Positions 40,320 through 51,432 of a stretch of 64,000 bases of DNA are shown here, piece after piece. The stretch spans positions 3,100,001 through 3,164,000 of the forward strand of contig JAJHTX010000002.1 in NCBI GenBank assembly GCA_032164295.1, given 5' to 3'. Each line of letters begins with the position of its first letter. Within the stretch, counting starts at the first letter, position 1. The stretch is from Inonotus obliquus (taxonomy: Eukaryota; Basidiomycota; Agaricomycetes; Hymenochaetales; Hymenochaetaceae). The notes beneath the pieces are model-generated. The model searched no databases and was not told the DNA's origin. It saw nothing but the letters and a program-made list of their open reading frames with translations. The position numbers and the translations under genes are program-made.

Positions 40320-40973
40320 TCATGCCTGCGCCGGGTCTGAGGTTTGTGACTTCGTTTGACTCAGGTCGACTAGTCCGAAGTATCGACTTCGTCCCAGACT
40401 TGACTCATCCCGGGGCAACTTCTCCCCACGATTCAGAACGACGCCAACATATCTTCGCTCCCCATTCATCCATTTCTCCTTGTAGAATCGTACGAAACCT
40501 GGTACGAGTGCATAGATAGTGTGGTCGCGACCCATGCCGACCTATTTACGATAGACGGTCAAACAATAGCGAAAAGGCCAGTGGAAATACCTTGGAGAAA
40601 GAGACGTACGTGCTGGCCTGGATGGAACTGTGTACCGCGCTGCCGTACGATGATGTTACCAGGAATCACCGCTTCGTCTACGACAAAACAAGTTCATCGG
40701 CATGAACTGAACAAAGACACTTCATAAACACACCAGAGAACTTCTTAATTCCAAGTCGTTTTCCTGGAGAGTGACCATGATTGCGGACTGTGCCTCCGGC
40801 ACGTTTAGTTGCGGTTCTGATCGATCCAAGGCCTGCATAAAGGAACGAACCAGAACAACAATTATTATTGACCACACCACTACATCAGAGCCACAAGACT
40901 CACCGAAACAAGAAAAAGGCTTGTGTGACTGGGCTGATATTGATAAGCCACGCAAAGGTGATAAAAAAGCCAT
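40320..40973 (-). CDS. MRPL2: Mitochondrial ribosomal protein bL27m
   Basis: A large-subunit mitoribosome protein near the peptidyl-transferase centre. The first exon from ATG 40973 ([15 protein letters not shown], then SHKPFSCFG) is a likely mitochondrial presequence with no acidic residues. It joins [19 protein letters not shown] and [13 protein letters not shown], then [20 protein letters not shown], the core bL27 signature, and [20 protein letters not shown] fungal-specific tail ([17 protein letters not shown]) ends at the stop 40320-40322. Bacterial L27 is about 85 residues; this one is about 180 because of the presequence and tail, as in yeast homologues. The gene symbol follows the yeast bL27m name and is tentative. 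Confidence 0.9.
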
Positions 40974-41154
40974 TTTGCGGCCCAAAGTGCAGAAGAAATG
41001 GAGAAGTGGCTTTGGAGCAAACTTGGGCAAATATGTCTTATGTAACCATTCCTTTATGAAGCGTGGCGTCGTGTCTAGCATTCAGTCCATCTCACTTCTT
41101 TCCTCCACCCACCACAACCGTTCCATCCATCCACTCCCACCCTACAAGTACACC

Positions 41155-41935
41155 ATGGTCAAACTTCGTACAGCTGATAAGGTGCAATTCGTCGTAGACA
41201 GGAAAGTTGCTGAATGCAGCGTCCTTATCAAGACTGTGATCGAAGGTATGAATGATCTTGTCTCATTGGCCCAATCATGTTGATGTCGGGCGTCTCACAG
41301 ATCTCGGAGAAAATGAAGAGGAAGAGATTCCTATTAGCAATGTGAACTCGGCGGTCTTTACAAAGGTGATTAAATACGTATGATACGGTGTTATACTCTT
41401 GTTGATGGGAGGGTTACTTGTCCTTAGATTCTCGAGTGGTGTGAGCATCACAAGGACGACCCGCGCCCGGCTAACGACGATGCGGCTGACGAGTCTCGCA
41501 GGCGCACGACTGACATCAGCGAATGGGACCAGAAGTTTATCGCCGTTGACCAGGAGCTGCTGTTTGAGATTATCCTCGCTGCAAACTACTTGGACATCAA
41601 GGGTCTTCTGTGAGTCAACTGACCGTTCTTGCCCCCACCATGTTCTTACCGCATGTGCATTAGTGATGTGGGCTGCAAGACCGTTGCAAACATGATTAAG
41701 GGCAAGTCACCTGAGGAGATCAGGAAGGCCTTCAACATCGCTAACGACTTCACACCTGAGGAAGAGGTATGTGGCTCTGCCCATTTCGAGACATGTCTCA
41801 TTGCTCCCGATCACTGACTTGTATTTGTTGTTTTCCAGCAACAAATCAGACGCGAGAACGTAAGTGTGCTGGGCAGTACCTACTTATGCTTTGTGACTCA
41901 ATTTACTTTTCTAGGAATGGGCCGAGGATCGCTAA
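41155..41935 (+). CDS. SKP1: SCF ubiquitin ligase adaptor SKP1
   Basis: Skp1 links Cul1 to F-box proteins in SCF ubiquitin ligases and has kinetochore roles. ATG 41155 gives [20 protein letters not shown], then [73 protein letters not shown] and [20 protein letters not shown] 21-nt exon (41839-41859) encodes QQIRREN, and the last exon encodes EWAEDR before TAA 41933-41935. The BTB/POZ fold and the C-terminal F-box-binding helices are complete at about 160 residues. An F-box-like partner candidate lies at 51433-52866 in this window, though nearness means nothing by itself. Confidence 0.96.
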
Positions 41936-42243
41936 AGGTCAGCGGAGACGCCTTGTGCTTGATTTCCTTGAGTGTTTGATGATGAGAAGAGAAAATTGCA
42001 GTATCCGAGTCATTAATATTTGTACACATTCTATGCGTTATGTCAAGGAGTTTAGATGAGCTATCGTATTTGGCTGGACTTGCACGATATCATGTTCGTG
42101 ATGAGCAGAACTGTTGAGCCATACAACATACCTATACTTGCCAAGGATGGTCCAATAACTTGATATAGACCGTCACGAGCTCTAGTATCTGAATTGCAAT
42201 TCATTACATAAGTTCTTCGCAGCGTATCATCACTTCCTGCTCT

Positions 42244-44215
42244 ATGCCTCACACTCCTCGCATTCCGGACATCCCTGGCGACATTCTCGATCCAAGTTTC
42301 TCAGATAGCTTGCGTAGAGTCGTAGCTCAACTATGTCAAACAAATCATTCAAGGTATCCCACTTCGCTAACCCACTCTGAAAGCTCATCCATTCATGCAC
42401 ACTTGTTTCTGCCCAGATTCCCCGGTAGTCAACCTGTTAGTTTCGCGAAGCGTGATCTAGACAGGCTTGAGAATGAAGAGTATGGTTTCGTGTTGGAAAA
42501 GTGTCTGCTCTGGGCTTATATTGCCTTCTAGCTACTGGGTTTGCGAGAAGTCTGACGGAGTGCGCGTATTGTTCTTTATCCTGACTGGTCCTGATGGTGC
42601 CCAAGATGTGTATCTTGTGCGTGGTTCATCCATATTCCATTTACTTATTCTGATTGACCATGTTTGCACCCTTTTGTATCTGTTTCTGTGTGCGGTCCTG
42701 TCTGTGTTGTCGTTGTTGCTGGTTGGCTTTGCTCGCCACTTAACAGATCGACCGACATAATAACTATCGCGTCGTAAGCGGATTCTTCTTTCCTCATCAT
42801 GCAGATCCGAAGAGACCACTGGGTTCTACTATCCTTGACGGCGAGCTGGTTATCGATACGGACCCGAGGGCGCGGCAGGTCAGTGTTGTGTTTCGTTGCA
42901 GAATTGGTTATCCCACGTCGTGTGGCGAGTACTTTTGGTGTGGCTCACCTCATACTGGCTTGTAGGATACGTTGCGTTTATTGGCATTTGATTGCCTAGT
43001 CGTGGATAATCAAAACGTTATGTCAAGAACCCTGGATAAGCGGTATGGGGTATGTACCTTTACCTTCATACATAAGTCAAGCCATTCTACCTGTTCAGCG
43101 TTCTGATTATCCCTCTCCACACACCCCATATTCTTCTCGTAGCGATTGCAAGAATGGTTCTTTAAACCCTTCAGAAAAATGATGCATGATCATCCGTACA
43201 TGGCTCAAGCTCAACCCTTCGAGTATGTTGCTTCATCTCTCGCCACTTTGCTCAAGTCTGATAGTTATCATCTGTGTTCAGCGTCAAAGTCAAACCCATG
43301 GAACTGTCTTACGGAATCGAGAAGGTCTTCAACGAGGTCATTCCAAAGCTCCAACATGGGAACGACGGTCTCATCTATACTTGCCTGCAATCCCCCTACG
43401 TGGTCGGGACGGACCCGAAAATGTATGCAGTCTCACCCTGATATCTCTTGTACGAAATACTTATCTTTGTGTAACGTCAGTCTGAAATGGAAGCCTCCTT
43501 CCGAGAACAGTATTGACTTTAAGCTTGTCTTGCGATTTCCACCGGATCCGCAGAACAGGGAAGTACCTGATTTCACAGCAAAGCCGATATTTGGTCTTCA
43601 TGCGTTTATTGGCGGGAGGGACAACTATGAACCCTTTGACGAACTCTACGTCGACGATGATGAATGGGAAAGGTAAGGTGTCTTGTAACCGCGATCATGG
43701 TGGCTTACTGAAAGCTTCGGGTCGCAGACTGAAGGCATCGGGGGAGCAGGTGGACGATAGGATTGTGGAAGTCTTTTGGGAGACGAACGAAAAGCGATGG
43801 CGTATGTTGCGGTTCCGCGATGACAAGCCGACTGGGAATCACAAGTCCGTTGTTGATAACATCATACAATCTATCCTCGATGGCGTTGAGAAGGAAGATG
43901 TGAGCGCCTTTTGCGGTTCCATTCTACATATTGATACTAACTGTCAAGTCTGTCTGACAGCTTTTGGCACGAAAGGACGCGATCCGCTCAGCTTGGAAGA
44001 CCCGCGCGGGACAGCCTCCCGCTCCAGCCAACCCGCCGCAATCCAGAAACCAGGCGCCGCTCCCTGCGCCCTACGGAAGTAGTCGACAGAGTGCGCCAAA
44101 TGGACCTGGATCGCGACAGGCTTCTGGACAGATTGACCTACGATATGGACCGCTGCAAGAATCTCCCTACAGTCGAGTGGGCGGGCCGGCCACTGTTCTC
44201 GGGTTCCACCGATGA
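42244..44215 (+). CDS. CEG1: mRNA capping enzyme guanylyltransferase (alpha subunit)
   Basis: Ceg1 transfers GMP from GTP to the 5' diphosphate end of nascent mRNA. The start at 42244 gives MPHTPRIPDIPGDILDPSF, then FPGSQPVSFAKRDLDRLENE. The active-site motif I is EKSDGVRVLFFI, its lysine forming the GMP adduct. Motif III is STILDGELVIDTDP, IIIa LLAFDCLVVDNQN, motif IV NDGLIYTC, and motif V LKWKPPSENSIDFKLVL. An OB fold follows with IVEVFWETNEKRWRMLRFRDDK and NHKSVVDNII. The proline/glutamine-rich tail ends LGFHR at 44213-44215. No triphosphatase domain is fused, as usual in fungi. Some internal intron edges between 42350 and 43300 are approximate. Confidence 0.92.
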
Positions 44216-44931
44216 TCCAGGAAGAGGGGTTACGGACGGAGGAGTATCGAACCCATACTGGCTCATTGTCTGGCAACGGACTGGCATGGGTATCTCCGAG
44301 TTCGGTGAAATGATACACAGTCGACAGTTGTCTTTTCTTATGCGCTGATCGACAGGGATGAGCGGCGATATATGCTTAGGCCATGTGTAGATGTTTGTTT
44401 CGTATGTATCGTATCCTTATGTCCTTATATGCTACTTGTACCCTTGTGCCTTTGTCCGCGTCCGACGTTGCTGATCGTCGAAACTCAATAGACTGCTTTT
44501 CTCCTCGCACACCTGATCAGCGTCTCAGGATAGTTGACTACCCTTGACCACTCTAACCCACGCCAATCCAATCCAATCCCTCGACAGCTTTTCTGCTTTC
44601 CTCATTTACTCATTCCCTTCATTTCATTCTCGATCATATCGCTTCCGTATCCATTCCCATCCTTTATTGGGTGCTTGTCTTCTGTATGTATACTATACAG
44701 TGCAGTACTTTAGTGTTCCCGCGCCCGCCACGGCCTATTTCGTACTCGGTTATGAAATGATATACAGAGAGAGAGAGGCCGAGTGAAGTTGAACACACGC
44801 GTCTCGATATCGAGTCTCGGCTACATCTATATATCTATATCAAAGAACTGAGAGGAGAGGAGAAGATTAATGAAAGTGGTTAACGCTTGCCCGACGAAGG
44901 AAGAATCCGTCAGTAGATAGAGAGACGTAGA

Positions 44932-44955
44932 TAGAGACAGAGACAGAGACAGAGT
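44932..44955 (+). repeat. AGACAG hexanucleotide microsatellite
   Basis: About four imperfect copies of AGACAG stand in tandem. They lie at the left side of the purine-rich interval. Confidence 0.6.
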
Positions 44956-45007
44956 GGATGGGATCGTCAGTTGATTTAGTGAAGGGGAGAAGGGGCAGGA
45001 ACTTCGC

Positions 45008-45037
45008 ATACCCATACCATACCCATACCCATATACC
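45008..45037 (+). repeat. CCCATA-type short tandem repeat
   Basis: Imperfect copies of CCCATA and CCATA follow each other (ATACCCATACCATACCC and so on). It resembles telomere-like C-rich repeats only superficially; the unit differs from the fungal CCCTAA telomere unit. Confidence 0.55.
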
Positions 45038-46747
45038 CAATTCAATCGCCAATCCCAACCTCGAAGACTCGAAGCATATGCACACTAGTACTGTGCGCGG
45101 GAAGTTTCATAATATAATCAAAGAAAATCAAAGAAAAAGAAAAAAGGTAGAGAAAAATCGGTTGATAGATATAATATATATGTAGTATGTATATACTAAG
45201 TAACTAGGGACTAAGAAGGAAAGTCTCCCAATAATATACGGGACGACTTTGAGTAGCTAGTATAAATAATATCAATATTGGTGTCGTTGTTCGTGTTGTT
45301 GGTGGTCGTAAAAGGTCGTTAACAGTATATGGATCTGGATATGGAATCAAGACAGAGATTGAACTCGAAAAATGGAAGACAGAGAGAAAGAGAAGAGAGA
45401 ACGAGAACGAGAAAAAGGGGACCAAAATGAAATGAAGAGGAAAGGGAAAAAAATCCGCAATTTTATTCTCTCTTCGTTATATAGAGATAGGTATTCATCC
45501 GAGGAGAGTAGTACTCATCGCGTATTTTTCCTTCTTCTTTCTTTTACAGACAGGGAATACAAAGAAAGAAACAGAAACAGAAACAACAAGAAAAAAAGTC
45601 AGAAGAAAGTTTTGCATATGTCTAATGTTTACAATCAATGACGGTTGACTTTGGAGTATAAAGAAGACGAATCGGAGACTGGGAGAATGGAAGAGGAGAC
45701 TGAAACAATGGAGAGGAAAAAGGGAAGGAGAAGGAGACGAGAGTAGAGTGGGATAAGGTAACAAGGTAACAAGACGAGACAAGATTGAGTGAGAGAGCGA
45801 GTGATTTGGTTGGTGGATGGGAGATGGGAATTGTAAGACGGGAATGGTAGATGATTGGATGATTGATTGGATTGTTGGACGATTTGATATGAATGGGTGA
45901 GTGCGGAGAGGAGAGGAGTGTGGAGATGGAGAGTGTCAGACAGTCAGTCACGATCAGGGTAGTAGCGGGGGTAATAGAAAACTACAAACAAAAAAGGAGG
46001 AACAAGGAAACAGTAAACAAGGCAAGAGGAGAAAAAATGGCAAGTCGTAAAATCAGATACAAGAAACAAGAAAATCGTAAAATCGTAAGAAACATGAAGA
46101 AAAAGGCCAAACGCGCGGATAGTAATCATCCACCCGCGGCGCCTATTCATGCGTAGAACGTAAAATTATTCATTGCATTGAAGAGAAGAAAAAAATATGG
46201 CGATCATGCGGCGATCTCTGGTAGAACCTGTCGTCAGTCGTAAAGTCCGCGTGAAGTGCGTTGGAAGAAGTAAAGAAAATCATACAACGTGAAACAACCG
46301 AAGCGAAGATCGTAACATTCGAAGAAACTCATTCATGAGAAAGCGGGAAGGTATGAAGTGGGAGGGGGGCAAATCAAAGGTTGCTTTTTGGGTAAGGTGC
46401 AATCCGAATTGGCACCGTTCCTTTCTTTCCTTTCTTGCGGGCAAGCGCGCGAGTTTTCGTTGAGTGCGATACATTTTGTAGCACCGCAAGTTATGGCAAA
46501 GAAGAAGCGGGCCAAGTAGGTGATTGTTTGGGGATTTGCACCGGGAAATCGTGAATATGAAAATGCGTTAAGCAAAAGAGACGTAGAGGAGACGTGACTA
46601 TTCTTGTGTCCTGAGTGCGTTTGGTAGGTGTTGGATCATGATGATAATCGTGCCAATCAAGAGGAGTAGAAAAAGAAGAATTGGCGCGTAGTCGTTTACG
46701 TGAGTCGTTGAATATATGCGCGTTAGTCGTGATCGGGGAACACGCTC

Positions 46748-47589
46748 TCAAATGAAAAACACGTCCCCGAAGCGCTCGTCGTCTGATTCCCGTGAAGCGT
46801 CGAAGCCACCGAAAGAAACGGATCGCATCATAGCTAGACCATGCAATCCTTTGGGCGCTCGAACTGTGAGGAATGGCGGGAGTGGTGTGCAGAACTCCGT
46901 GTCGAAATCGGCTCCAGTACTCTTGCAGCTGAGTGGAGAGTCCACGAAGAGCGTCTCATAATGTCGCGCGGGGGTGCGTGGAGACGAATCCGGGGTGGAC
47001 GCTGCAGAGTACGACGGCGACGCGTTGTTGCGCGTGCGCGGAGGCGTCATCGGAGGTGTCATCGGGACGACAGGCGAAATGGACAATGCCGCGAAGGGAG
47101 TCGTCAATGAAGAGGCCTATGCGTGCGGGAAAATAAAATAAATGAGATAAGTGACAAGTTTCCTGTCATGACACATAAGGAACTGACCCCTTGCGACGCG
47201 TCCGGACCGCCGAGCACAGCGTTCGCCGTGTCGTCGACGACCGGATCCACGAGAGCAGTCGCGCTGCCGAGTATTGTCGCCATGTTTTCCGATTGTTCCT
47301 GCATGGCCTCGTTCAGACCACCAGGCTGGAGCTCTACAGCAGCACCGAGAACATTGCCATTCTCATTCCCATTATTGTCAGTCTCCTCCTCCTGTTGTCC
47401 ATCCAGGATCCTCCACCACTCAATGTCAGCTAGTACTCTTCTCCCTGAAGTCTCTGAAGCTACTCTACGGGGCCTTATTGGAGCGCCTGCAGTGAGAGCG
47501 CTGGCCGCTGAGAGGGAGAGACTTGAAGGGTATGGAGACATACGCGTAGAGCTGGCCGACTCTGAGACGGTTCGTCGAAGAGAAGGCAT
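46748..47589 (-). CDS. Hypothetical Ser/Thr/Pro-rich protein
   Basis: Two exons join in frame. ATG 47589 gives MPSLRRTVSESASSTRMSPY, a low-complexity serine-rich start, then RRVLADIEWWRILDGQQ, an acidic asparagine-rich stretch, and a helix-like QEQSENMATILGSATALV. After an intron with donor GTCAGT and acceptor GCATAG, the second exon has LTTPFAALSISPVVPMTPPM and several TP/SP sites, then SPRTPARHYETLFVDSP, and ends SFGGFDASRESDDERFGDV-FFI at the stop 46748. About 255 residues. No known domain, signal or membrane helix. The many SP/TP sites suggest phosphorylation by proline-directed kinases. The gene might start further upstream, where the frame is open but has no ATG that I can link. Confidence 0.6.
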
Positions 47590-48046
47590 TGATGATGATG
47601 GTGAACGAAAAGACCAAGATGAAGAACACGACAGCGGGTTAACGCGTCGCGAAGGTGGTCAAGTGGAGAAAGGAAAGTCGAGGAGGAGATGGGAGGGAGG
47701 GAGAGGAAACAAGGTCGGTGGGATGTAAAATATGGGCGTACTAATTGGGATGCCAATCTCGGTAACGGCCCGGTTACGAGTATTGATGCTGCCATTGGCA
47801 TTTACGACTGTGGATGGACGAACAAGCGATGCCTCACTTCTTGCTCCGTTTACTCGTTTCATACTCCCGGAAGTACTTTCTTTTGACACAGTAATGATAC
47901 AAGACAAACAAATGACAGAGGAATAACTATGGAAGGAGAAAGCGTAGCTGAGGGGGTGGCTATATGCGCTGTGTCACTGTGACCACCAAGCACTAGTCTT
48001 CCTCGGGTGCCTTTATCCTCCTCCATAATATTTCTCTCAAAAAGTT

Positions 48047-48824
48047 ATGCATAGGTCAAGCAGTAAATCCTCCATCTGGTACCTATTCCGAATGCTCCTA
48101 CCGTTCATGTCCGTCTCGCCTGTCCTCACCCTGCACTCCGAGTATCGAGTTGTACAGTTTTCCCAGTCTGCACCCCCGTTGACATCCTTGGCTGATACCC
48201 GCAATCTTTCCAGCTACCTTTTCGGCGCATCTCATCCCACCTACAACTGGAATCTACAACTTTAGAAGCAGCCCACCCCATGATGTACATGTGCCGTTCC
48301 TAGATTTCTTGCCTGTTTGGTTTCCCCGGCTTTCCCAGAAACTGCTCGCAATCACCGTACATTCTTGATAGACCGCATTCCGACGACCGATCCGTCAATT
48401 TCTATCCCCCTTGACCTCATAGATATCGCACTATGTGGCATACGGAGCGGACATATATCAGATGCAATATACGTCGAAGCCATTCGCATCTTGCGAAAAT
48501 GTCGAGTATTGGATATAGGGCTATTATAGCATACCTCGACATCCCTATGATACTTTGCCGTCGAGAGCCGATTGGATCCATGCTTATAATGCGCAGAATC
48601 GTCGCAGATTCATTCATCCTGTATTCTGTACAAAGAAAGTGTGGCCATCTCTGGACCAATTCAAGGATGCCTTCCCTCGACACTATCACATCAATCACAT
48701 ACAACATCCGGAACTTACATTCCGCTGCGCACATTACTCCATAGGCCAAGAATACCGCGAGGCATCGCAATGGCATGCAACCCGATGCCGGAACTCAAAT
48801 AAACACTTCTCACTGCGCAAATAA
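48047..48824 (+). pseudogene. Possible fragmented gene, no family recognised
   Basis: A 72-codon ATG frame (48047-48265, MHRSSSKSSIWYLFRM) is followed by a 70-codon frame without ATG (DAIYVEAIRILRKC) and by a frame ending RNSNKHFSLRK at 48822-48824. The last piece, with DWIHAYNAQNRRRFIHPVFC and KVWPSLDQFKDAFPRHY, has the amino-acid make-up of a real protein. I could not join the pieces through good splice sites, so it may be a decayed gene or a real gene with introns I misread. An overlapping minus-strand frame of 119 codons exists as well. Confidence 0.2.
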
Positions 48825-48860
48825 AAGTACTTTCTCGGCCTTACGCGTTTTCATCAAACA

Positions 48861-49402
48861 TCAGGGATGATGAGATTGGCAACGGCACCGTTGTATGCGA
48901 GGGGTTGAGGACCCATCGGATCTGGTTTCGGATTTGGATCCTTCTGGTTCGGACGCGACATTTTGTAGCGAAACATGCTGTGCATTGGTCTTGGCTCGAC
49001 GATCCTCATCGACGTGAGCTACCGTAAGTAGGCGCAAATGTAAGTGGAGTGGTATCGGACACCTTCGATATTGAAGTACAAAATGCGAAGCCAGCGTAGC
49101 TTGACTGTATGCTTCCAAAATTCGGTGAATCCTATATCTCGGCGTCCTGAACACACGCCAGCTATCGACGTGTCGACAACCGCGCATCGCGCCACTAAGT
49201 GCTTCGCCATAGATAACGTAGCCTTTCTCTGTGTCGCAACCCGGCGCTCGTAGATTCTATTGCGAGAAAGGATATTACACCAGATCTCAGCAAGAGATAA
49301 ATCCGCCCAGCTCCCGTAGTTGACATTAGTTGCGTAGTCGTGCGAGCAATCACTCTCCAAAAGCCATTTAGCGCCTCCGCATCGAATTTCTATACAAGTC
49401 AT
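48861..49402 (-). CDS. Doubtful hypothetical ORF
   Basis: An ATG at 49402 opens a 127-codon frame (MTCIEIRCGGAKWLLESDC, then GSWADLSLAEIWCNILSRN) that stops near 49019, with another open frame of 108 codons continuing to 48861 in a different phase. The composition is not obviously low-complexity, but there is no recognised domain and no clear promoter or intron evidence. It could be chance. Confidence 0.2.
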
Positions 49403-50073
49403 ACTTTGGGAGAAGACCGAGGAGCTACGGCTTTGAGGAAGGCATACGATTTAAAAAGACGCGCATAAAATTCGTCAGCACAGCGTTTAGAAAGTCCGAA
49501 ACATGCATCACCCACACCACATATAATTGTATTCAAGAAGGTGGCACTTTGCGGACGCCCTGAACGAAAGCAGGGAAGAGGAGAAGTCGAAGGCAAGGCG
49601 GAACGCCGCAGTTCATTTGCCTAAAGTGTATTACGGGTTTGTTTGCGGGAGCGTGCTGGGCCCGGTGAGAATCGAGTCTTGCCTTTGGTGTTCTTCTCTT
49701 TCAGTACGTTGTTCTGTGCGTGGGCCACCGAGGGAAAATGAACTACTAAGGTTCATCGATTTGGAGCATTAATCAGCCCTTCCCTACCATCTCCAAGCAG
49801 TCTATTGAATGCTTGTATTCGATCCAGTCTAGAAGATCAAATCGCGCGGAGTATTCCAAAGGCACAATAAATAGACTCAACTCACTAGTGAAAGCGTCTA
49901 TGGCAAGATTGCGAAAGTTATTGTAATCACATCAAAACTTGACGTCCCTCCGGAGCATGCAGAATATAAGTTGATATAATCGATCTATAGTGTACAAGAA
50001 ATAGACAGTCTTGAAACGAAGTCTCAGTCCACAGTAACTGAGAGGCTGATAAACCGACTCACACCGCTACAGG

Positions 50074-51213
50074 CTATTTTTTCGACATCCGCGAGGCAAT
50101 GTACTCCCTAATGAAGGTACTGCTCATCTTCGCCTCCCTGAGCATCTCAACGTCTTCTGCATCAAGATTCGGAGAAGTAGCAGAGATGACATCTATAACG
50201 AAGCATTCGAGAGTCGGTAAGTTCTTCTCTTTGCGGAGCTTCTCAACTGCCAACAACCAAAATTGAGCATTGAAATCTTTTCGAGAGTAAGAGTGTACGC
50301 ACTAGCTGAGGCACCTGCTTGCGTCTCCTTGCTTACGACAAGCGCTTGGATGTTCGGATCTACTGCTGTTGGCCCATAAACATCCTCAATCGGTACGACG
50401 TCGTAAACGAGCCCAGGCTTGAAAAACTCCAAGAACTTTCGAACTCGCTGCATCCGAACTTCTAGAGATTCCAAGACTTCTTTGTTGGTCTTGTTTTTCA
50501 GCAGCTTGTCATCTAAGAAAATGCCATTCAGAGATTCAGAGATAGTGTCTGGAATTCGATGGTATTAACACCGTACCCGTGACCCCAATGATGACCTTCT
50601 CATGAGCGATCCATGCTGCCATACTGAGAAGAATCTTGTGTCCAGAATGGAGATGATCAAACGTGCCACCAAGTGCAACAACAGGAAATGTGGATGAATG
50701 AGACTCAGATGCCTCGAGGTAGTCATTGGGCGGCTCTATTGGAGGTCGCTCTGATGATTTGAATGGGATGACAGGAAGAGCTGCCGCCCACTGCGGGAGC
50801 GGATAGTTTACGGAATCTAACAAATGACCTTTCTTCAACCATCTCGTTCGCTCGTCGTGTAGAAGCTCACCTCCATTCAGACGAAATAAGCCTTGCCACC
50901 CGTCTTGTTGGACAATAGGGACCTCCACATCAAGACCTCTTAGTAAGACGTCCACGTCCATAAGTACCCTATCCTCCCTATGCGAGATATACGTTGATTC
51001 AACGTAAACAGACGCTAATATCGACTGTAGATCGTCCCAGCACCCAGTATGGCTCAACTTCGAAGTCGAATTAAAGAGCTCAGAGAAGATGATGATCAGG
51101 AGTCTTTCAGTGGTGTGTTCGGTCGCGGAAGCTATCGCAGGCAAGAACCTATGCACATCATGCAGATTCTCGGGCTTCAGGACCAGTATTGCATGAGAGA
51201 ACGTTTGGGACAT
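50074..51213 (-). CDS. CAB4: Phosphopantetheine adenylyltransferase
   Basis: This enzyme joins ATP and 4'-phosphopantetheine to dephospho-CoA, the fourth step from pantothenate to coenzyme A. Exon 1 from ATG 51213 encodes MSQTFSHAILVLKPENLHDV and a fungal N-terminal domain of about 170 residues, then the nucleotidyltransferase start VVALGGTFDHLHSGHKILLS with the HxGH motif. The next exon has DDKLLKNKTNKEVLESLEVR and EFFKPGLVYDVVPIEDVYGP, VVSKETQAGA. The last exon has LECFVIDVISATSPNLDAED and MSSTFIREYIA, the family SST-IR motif, ending SRMSKK at 50074. No dephospho-CoA kinase domain is fused, unlike animal CoA synthase. A longer frame starts with TTG at 51222; the ATG is preferred. Confidence 0.93.
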
Positions 51214-51432
51214 CGTAGACAAGTCGACAAACGCCTCGGCGAGGTCATTGCGTTATTTCAACTGTGATGATGAAAGAGACCTAACGGCATTGGTCACTCC
51301 TCGAGTTCTCGGAAATTTCCGCACATGGATCTTGTTACCAAAAATAACCCGCATATATATGCAACATTGAGATTAAATAGAGAGATACTAATGCTAGTAC
51401 TTGTAGTATAAAGAACGAGATGCTGGAATTAT

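Larger units (their letters stand above)
44216..46747. other. 2.5-kb gene-free, purine-rich interval
   Basis: No coding gene is supported. From about 44760 to 46160 the plus strand is dominated by A and G, with short simple repeats: AGACAG units near 44932-44955, CCCATA units near 45008-45037, and long GA-rich runs at 45360-45460 and 45655-45780. Short frames in it are low-complexity. The right end, from about 46160, is probably the 3' UTR of the gene that ends at 46748. Confidence 0.5.
47590..50073. other. 2.5-kb interval with only weak ORFs
   Basis: No gene here matches a family I know. The first 300 bp should hold the promoter of the gene ending at 46748. Two doubtful coding stretches (about 48047-48824, plus, and 48861-49402, minus) are listed separately. 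From 49600 to 50073 I see nothing but the probable 3' UTR of CAB4. Confidence 0.35.

Noticed and set aside
45008..45037. Telomere-like C-rich repeat
   Set aside because: The unit CCCATA differs from CCCTAA, there are only a few copies, and genes continue on both sides.
47123..47728. 201-codon plus-strand frame over the gene at 46748-47589
   Set aside because: Begins with GTG, has no domain, and runs antisense to a better-supported two-exon gene.
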